In this document: one piece after another, positions 60,147-64,000 of the stretch
How positions within the stretch are numbered: the first letter of the stretch is position 1
Layout of the letters: each line of letters starts with the position of its first letter
Source of the DNA: Paenibacillaceae bacterium
GTDB lineage: Bacteria; Bacillota; Bacilli; Paenibacillales; Paenibacillaceae
NCBI GenBank assembly: GCA_900766135.1
Contig: CAAFUF010000001.1
Span: forward strand, 65,037-129,036
Length of the DNA stretch: 64,000 nucleotides
Direction: 5' to 3'
Program-made: the position numbers and the translations under genes
The notes under the pieces: generated by a model
What the model saw: only the letters and a program-made list of their open reading frames with translations
The model's database searches: none
Told to the model about the DNA's origin: nothing

Positions 60147-60471
60147 GTGAACTCGTCCCTTCTTCAATAAACTCGTTGACGGCTTTGGCAAACGGCATCC
60201 ACTGCGCGATAAGTTCCGCCAACTGTTCGCGTCCCGATTCGGTAATCGCATAATATTTGCGCGGCGGTCCTTCCGAGGAATCGGACAAATAGCAGGTTAA
60301 ATGCTTGTCTTTGGTGAGCCGCCTCAGGATCGGGTACAGCGTTCCTTCGGCAAGCTCGATCTTTTCGGTTATTTTCTGCGCTAGCTCGTAGCCGTAGCGG
60401 TCCTTTTTGGAGATCAAGACCAGGACGCAAAGCTCCAAAGCCCCCTTTTTAAACTGCACATTCACGGGCAT
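60133..60471 (-). CDS. PadR family transcriptional regulator
   Basis: A 112-residue winged-helix repressor: KGALELCVLVLISKKDRYGYELAQKI, then EGTLYPILRRLTKDKHLTCYL and PPRKYYAITESGREQLAEL, all PadR hallmarks. The start is the ATG at 60471, preceded by GAGGTGATGCCC. It is first in an operon with the HAAS and DUF4097 genes and likely represses it by binding the dyads around its promoter. Confidence 0.93.
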   Translation of the reverse strand: MPVNVQFKKGALELCVLVLISKKDRYGYELAQKITEKIELAEGTLYPILRRLTKDKHLTCYLSDSSEGPPRKYYAITESGREQLAELIAQWMPFAKAVNEFIEEGTSSHGEN

Positions 60472-60544
60472 CACCTCGGGTAATCATGTCGTTGGTTCGC
60501 ACATTTAATCATCAAATCGACGTTGTTCAGTACTAGACAATAAC

Positions 60545-60594
60545 CACTAGATGATCTCAGTATAATATTCTGTACTGAATATTGCAACCTAGTG
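60545..60594 (-). promoter_or_regulatory. Promoter and nested dyads of the PadR operon
   Basis: On the minus strand TTGCAA (60582-60587), 17 bp, TATACT (60559-60564). An inner inverted repeat CAGTA-N10-TACTG (60558-60577) covers the -10, and an outer pair CACTAG/CTAGTG (60545-60550, 60589-60594) brackets the whole promoter. Confidence 0.65.
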
Positions 60595-60669
60595 TTTACA
60601 ACTTGGGAAAGATAGCTTAAAATGAAGACAAAGTTTCGCTAAGCCAAAATTATTGTCCTAATACAAAAA

Positions 60670-60759
60670 TGATTATCGTTCTCATTTGTGAGCTGCTCCG
60701 GGAAGATCCCGGGGCAGCTTGCGCCATTTTTAGGGGGTTAACAATAATATTCATTCTCA
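60670..60759 (+). promoter_or_regulatory. Two Fur/PerR-like boxes and a hairpin in the metal-ATPase leader
   Basis: TGATTATCGTTCTCA (60670-60684) and TAATATTCATTCTCA (60745-60759) both approximate the 7-1-7 Fur-family consensus TGATAATnATTATCA with 11 of 14 matches. Between them a strong GC hairpin (AGCTGC-CCGGGA stem, 60691-60719) lacks a following T-run, so it is not a clear terminator. Confidence 0.5.
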
Positions 60760-60790
60760 GCTCAAGCTAAATCCAAAGGAGGAGTTCGTC

Positions 60791-62737
60791 ATGGAAGCCG
60801 TTCACAGAAGAACGTTAAGAGAGGCGCAAAAAACAGCCCATCAGCCCAACCCGGGAAAGAAACCGAGGTTCGATTGGATGCGGCTCTTGCGCCACAAGGA
60901 GATGCTGCTCGCGCTTAGCAGCGGCGGGTTGATGCTTGTCGCTTGGGTTTGGGGGCTGCAAGGGACGATGCCATGGATATCGGTAGTCCTATACATTGCC
61001 GCTTATGCAGTAGGAGGATACGTGAAAGCTCGGGAGGGCTTGATCACGTTAGTGAAGGAGCATGATCTGGACGTAAACCTACTGATGATCGCCGCGGCGC
61101 TTGGTGCGGCGTCGATCGGCTATTGGAACGAAGGGGCGATGCTCATCTTTATCTTTGCTTTGAGCGGTGCCTTGGAATCGTTCGCCAGCGACCGGAGCCG
61201 CAAGGACATCTCCGCGCTGATTGCGATGAAGCCGGAAACCGCGCTTCGCGTCGGTGGAGACGGGGTGGAGGTGGTGCCGGTGGAAGCGCTGGCGGTCGGC
61301 GACCTGCTGCTGGTCAAACCGGGCGAGGTGATCCCGGCGGACGGGACCATCCAGACCGGGAACTCCGCGGTCAATCAATCGGCGATTACCGGGGAGTCGA
61401 TTCCGGTGGATAAACAGCCGGGCGACGGCGTATTTGCCGGGACGCTGAACGGAGAAGGGGCGATTTACGTCGAGGTGTCCAGCCCGGCGGAAGGTACGTT
61501 GTTCGCGAAGATCATCACCCTTGTCGAGCAGGCGCAACAGGAGGTACCGGGAACGCAGCGGTTTATCAAGCGGCTCGAGGGCATTTACGCCAAAACGATC
61601 GTGGCCGCCACGTTGGCACTTATCCTGCTCACGCCTTGGCTGGCCGGATGGAGTTGGTCCTTCGCCTTTTATAAGGCGATGGTGTTTCTCGTCGTGGCCT
61701 CGCCGTGCGCCATCGTCTCGTCGGTGATGCCGGTCATGCTCTCGGCGATGTCAAAAAGCGCCCGCAAAGGCGTCCTGTTCAAAGGCGGGGCCCATATGGA
61801 CCATCTGGGCAGCATCCGGGTCGTGGCCTTCGACAAAACCGGAACACTGACGGAAGGTTCGCCGGTGGTAACCGGGCTGTACACCGCCGAGGGTTACGAC
61901 CCGCGGGAGGTGCTGGCGGCCTGCGCTGCGGCGGAAAGCCTGTCGGAGCATCCGCTGGCCAAGGCGATCGTGCGCAAGGCGGAAGCCGAAGGGCTCCCGC
62001 TTCGCGGCGCCGAGGAGCTGCGGGCGCTGCCCGGCTGGGGCATCGAAGCGGAGGTGTTCGGCGCAACGTGGCGCGTCGGCAAGGTGGACGACAGCGACCC
62101 GGTGCTGCCGGCGCCGCTGGCCGAGCAGCTCCGCGCCTGGATCGCCGAGAGTCACACCGTCTCCGCCATTCAGCGGAACGGCGCATACGCCGGCTTGATC
62201 GCGCTCCGCGACGAGGTCCGCCCGCAGGCCAAGGCGGCCATCGCCCGCCTGCACGAGCTGGGAATCGCCGTCGCGATGCTGACGGGCGACCGCAGCGTGA
62301 CGGCGGGCGCGCTGGCCGGGGAGATCGGCCTCGACCTTGTGTACGGCGACCTGCTCCCGCAGGAGAAGGTCGAGCACGTGAAGGCGCTGCGGGAGCGGTA
62401 CGGCAGCGTCGCAATGGTCGGCGACGGCGTAAACGACGCACCGGCGCTGGCAGCGGCGACCGTAGGCATCGCCATGGGAGGCGGCGGCAGCGGTGCGGCG
62501 CTGGAGGTGGCGGATGTCGTGCTGATGAACGACAGCATCGAGCGGATTGCGGAGACGATCTCGCTTGCCCGCCGGGCCCGGCGGATCGTGAAGCAGAACC
62601 TGACGTTTGCCGGCGCGGTCATCCTGATGCTGATCATAAGCAACTTTTCGGCGGGAATCCCGCTGCCGCTCGGCGTAGTGGGACATGAGGGCAGCACCCT
62701 GCTGGTCATTCTGAACGGGCTGCGGCTGCTACGGTAA
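60791..62737 (+). CDS. pfeT: P1B-4-type metal-efflux ATPase, PfeT/ZosA-like
   Basis: A 648-residue membrane pump. It lacks an N-terminal heavy-metal-binding domain. The signature helix has SPC at 304-306 (VASPCAIV), the phosphorylated Asp is Asp348 in DKTGT, TGES and MVGDGVNDAPAL are present, and the last helices end GHEGSTLLVILNGLRLL with His632-Glu633. SPC plus HEGST and the missing metal domain define the P1B-4 group, which exports Fe2+ (PfeT, FrvA) or Co/Zn. The Fur/PerR-like sites upstream favour an iron-efflux role. RBS AAAGGAGGAGTTCGTC. Confidence 0.88.
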   Translation: MEAVHRRTLREAQKTAHQPNPGKKPRFDWMRLLRHKEMLLALSSGGLMLVAWVWGLQGTMPWISVVLYIAAYAVGGYVKAREGLITLVKEHDLDVNLLMIAAALGAASIGYWNEGAMLIFIFALSGALESFASDRSRKDISALIAMKPETALRVGGDGVEVVPVEALAVGDLLLVKPGEVIPADGTIQTGNSAVNQSAITGESIPVDKQPGDGVFAGTLNGEGAIYVEVSSPAEGTLFAKIITLVEQAQQEVPGTQRFIKRLEGIYAKTIVAATLALILLTPWLAGWSWSFAFYKAMVFLVVASPCAIVSSVMPVMLSAMSKSARKGVLFKGGAHMDHLGSIRVVAFDKTGTLTEGSPVVTGLYTAEGYDPREVLAACAAAESLSEHPLAKAIVRKAEAEGLPLRGAEELRALPGWGIEAEVFGATWRVGKVDDSDPVLPAPLAEQLRAWIAESHTVSAIQRNGAYAGLIALRDEVRPQAKAAIARLHELGIAVAMLTGDRSVTAGALAGEIGLDLVYGDLLPQEKVEHVKALRERYGSVAMVGDGVNDAPALAAATVGIAMGGGGSGAALEVADVVLMNDSIERIAETISLARRARRIVKQNLTFAGAVILMLIISNFSAGIPLPLGVVGHEGSTLLVILNGLRLLR

Positions 62738-62820
62738 AGGTGATCTCATTTGGCCGTGTATGGGCCCGGCCCTTCATCATTCCTTCATATAACCTTCACC
62801 GAACCCTTTCGTTACAATGA

Positions 62821-62872
62821 TTGACAGGAAGCCGCCGCCTTCACATAATTAGAATCAAGCAATAATGATTCT
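62821..62872 (+). promoter_or_regulatory. Promoter and dyad upstream of trxB
   Basis: TTGACA (62821-62826), 17 bp, CATAAT (62844-62849) is a near-consensus promoter. AGAATCA-N8-TGATTCT (62851-62872) is an inverted repeat lying on the expected start of transcription, a likely repressor or activator site. Confidence 0.65.
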
Positions 62873-62920
62873 ATTTTATTTGGATGAATCGGATGAATCC
62901 ATTTGAAAGGGTTTGAGGAT

Positions 62921-63871
62921 ATGTATAAATCGATTATTATCGGCACAGGACCAGCGGGATTGACCGCGGCGATTTATCTGGCACGCGCCAACATGAATCC
63001 GCTAATTATCGAGGGACCGCAGCCTGGGGGCCAATTGACGACGACGACGGAAGTGGAAAATTTCCCGGGGTTCCCGGAAGGGATCATGGGCCCGGAATTG
63101 ATGGATAATATGCGCAAGCAAGCCGAACGTTTCGGTGCCGAATTCCGCACCGGTTGGGTGAACAGCGTGGACTTGAGCCAACGTCCGTTCAAGCTGCAAG
63201 TGGAAGGGCTCGGCGAGCTCGTTGCCGAGACGCTGGTATTGTCGACGGGAGCTACGGCCAAATACCTGGGCATTCCAGGCGAAGAGAACAATGTCGGGCG
63301 CGGCGTAAGCACTTGCGCGACTTGCGACGGTTTCTTCTTCCGCGGGAAGGAGATCATCGTGGTGGGCGGCGGCGATTCCGCACTGGAGGAAGCGGGCTTC
63401 CTGACCCGTTTCGCTTCGAAGGTGACCTTGGTGCACCGCCGCGACGAGCTCCGCGCCTCGAAGATCATGCAGGATCGCGTGCGCAGCAACGAGAAAATCG
63501 AATTGGCGCTCAATCGCACGCCGCTTGAAGTCATCGCCGGCGAACACGGAGTAACCGGTCTGAAAGTTCGCAACAACGCGACGGGCGCGGAAGAGATCCT
63601 TCCGGCCAGCGGTGTATTCGTGGCGATCGGCCATCAACCCAACACTGCGTTCCTGGGCGGTCAAATCGATCTGGACGCAAACGGGTACATCGTGGTGAAG
63701 CCGGGCACATCCGAGACCAACGTTCCGGGTGTCTTCGCTTGCGGCGACGTGCAGGACACCCGCTACCGCCAAGCGATCACCGCGGCGGGAAGCGGATGCA
63801 TGGCCGCCATCGATTGCGAGAAATTCATCGAGAGCAAGGAGCATGAGGCGGTAGCCTCTGCAGGAAAATAA
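62921..63871 (+). CDS. trxB: Thioredoxin-disulfide reductase
   Basis: A 316-residue flavoenzyme that transfers electrons from NADPH to thioredoxin. FAD binding is shown by GTGPAGLTAA near residues 9-18 and by the late GVFACGDVQDTRYRQAITAAGSGCMAA. The redox-active disulfide is CATC at 132-135. The NADPH motif GGGDSALEEA and HRRDELRAS are present. The ATG at 62921 is preceded by AAAGGGTTTGAGGAT. It is monocistronic in this window. Confidence 0.97.
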   Translation: MYKSIIIGTGPAGLTAAIYLARANMNPLIIEGPQPGGQLTTTTEVENFPGFPEGIMGPELMDNMRKQAERFGAEFRTGWVNSVDLSQRPFKLQVEGLGELVAETLVLSTGATAKYLGIPGEENNVGRGVSTCATCDGFFFRGKEIIVVGGGDSALEEAGFLTRFASKVTLVHRRDELRASKIMQDRVRSNEKIELALNRTPLEVIAGEHGVTGLKVRNNATGAEEILPASGVFVAIGHQPNTAFLGGQIDLDANGYIVVKPGTSETNVPGVFACGDVQDTRYRQAITAAGSGCMAAIDCEKFIESKEHEAVASAGK

Positions 63872-63883
63872 CGGCATAGAGAA

Positions 63884-64000
63884 AGGGGCTGTCCCAAAAG
63901 TCATCGTAGATGACTGAGGGACGTCCCTCTTTTTCATTTTGTTAAACAAAAAGAAACCAATCCTTGGTAAAATGGAAGTGTCGAGCAACCATTCGAAAAG
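63884..64000. mobile_element. Possible left end of an insertion sequence at the window edge
   Basis: After trxB comes GGGGCTGTCCCAAAAGTCAT, a string resembling terminal inverted repeats I associate with some IS1182-like elements of this group. It is followed by a 12-bp palindrome AGGGACGTCCCT (63917-63928) plus a T-run, and then a leader with a -10-like TAAAAT before the window ends. No transposase codons are inside the window. The same bases could simply be the trxB terminator. Confidence 0.3.

Noticed and set aside
60691..60719. Terminator ending a small RNA upstream of the pfeT-like gene
   Set aside because: The stem is strong but the following bases (TTGCGCCATTTTTAG) are not a proper U-run, so it is described only as a hairpin.
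61705..62688. Long overlapping frames inside the metal-ATPase gene on both strands
   Set aside because: Arg/Gly/Ala-rich shadow frames in a high-GC gene with complete P-type ATPase motifs in the main frame.

Overview
The window looks like chromosomal DNA from a Gram-positive, spore-forming Bacillota bacterium of the Paenibacillus type. This is an inference from gene content and style: LplB/LplC (YtcP-like) sugar importers with large lipoprotein binding proteins and no local ATPase, many glycoside hydrolases, strong AGGAGG-type ribosome binding sites, CcpA-type cre boxes, sigma-A promoters, and Bacillus-like genes such as ppaC, hflX, a YqkE-like gene, a pfeT-like gene and trxB. No rRNA, tRNA, CRISPR array or complete mobile element was found.

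Positions 1-23,810 form a polysaccharide-utilisation region. It opens with the end of one importer (permease and binding protein) and a GH42 beta-galactosidase. A GntR/LacI-type regulator follows, divergent from a MalF/MalG importer, a binding protein and two GH2 enzymes. Next come a GH43, a second binding protein with LplB/LplC permeases and a lipoprotein GH43-CBM6, a regulator with an ArsR-type helix-turn-helix on an unusual beta-rich C-terminal domain, a third GH2 and an UlaG-like hydrolase. Three promoters here share one architecture: a cre box whose 3' half is the -35 element, then a 16-bp dyad (TTTGTAATAAAACAAA) 20-21 bp after the -10. A related dyad precedes the ArsR-type regulator, which suggests one undescribed regulon.

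Positions 24,200-30,360 hold a WYL regulator, a short-chain dehydrogenase, a GH35 beta-galactosidase with a divergent AraC regulator, and a DUF2500-like protein. Positions 30,400-34,140 are visibly AT-richer and carry a small secreted protein, a terminator, two FtsX/MacB-like permeases and their ATPase, a layout like bacteriocin or peptide export/immunity loci. hflX follows; its leader contains a possible 27-codon ORF whose stop overlaps an intrinsic terminator, plus an upstream segment complementary to that terminator's 5' arm, as expected for ribosome-mediated attenuation.

Positions 35,800-50,000 are mostly housekeeping or small regulatory units: a GNAT acetyltransferase, a two-component system, Mn-dependent pyrophosphatase, TetR/MMPL exporter, amino-acid permease, LysE exporter, metallo-hydrolase/TetR pair, peptide deformylase and deoC. 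Positions 50,088-56,237 are a tightly overlapping six-gene operon with two ABC ATPases, three membrane proteins (one with a large extracytoplasmic domain) and an ECF sigma factor. The remainder contains O-acetylhomoserine sulfhydrylase, a PadR/HAAS/DUF4097 operon, a P1B-4 metal-efflux ATPase with Fur/PerR-like sites, and thioredoxin reductase. The right edge may enter an insertion sequence.

The four long convergent intergenic spaces (23.9, 29.7, 36.4 and 58.3 kb) each contain their own degenerate short-repeat family, and a further palindrome family occurs at 2.7 kb and 49 kb.
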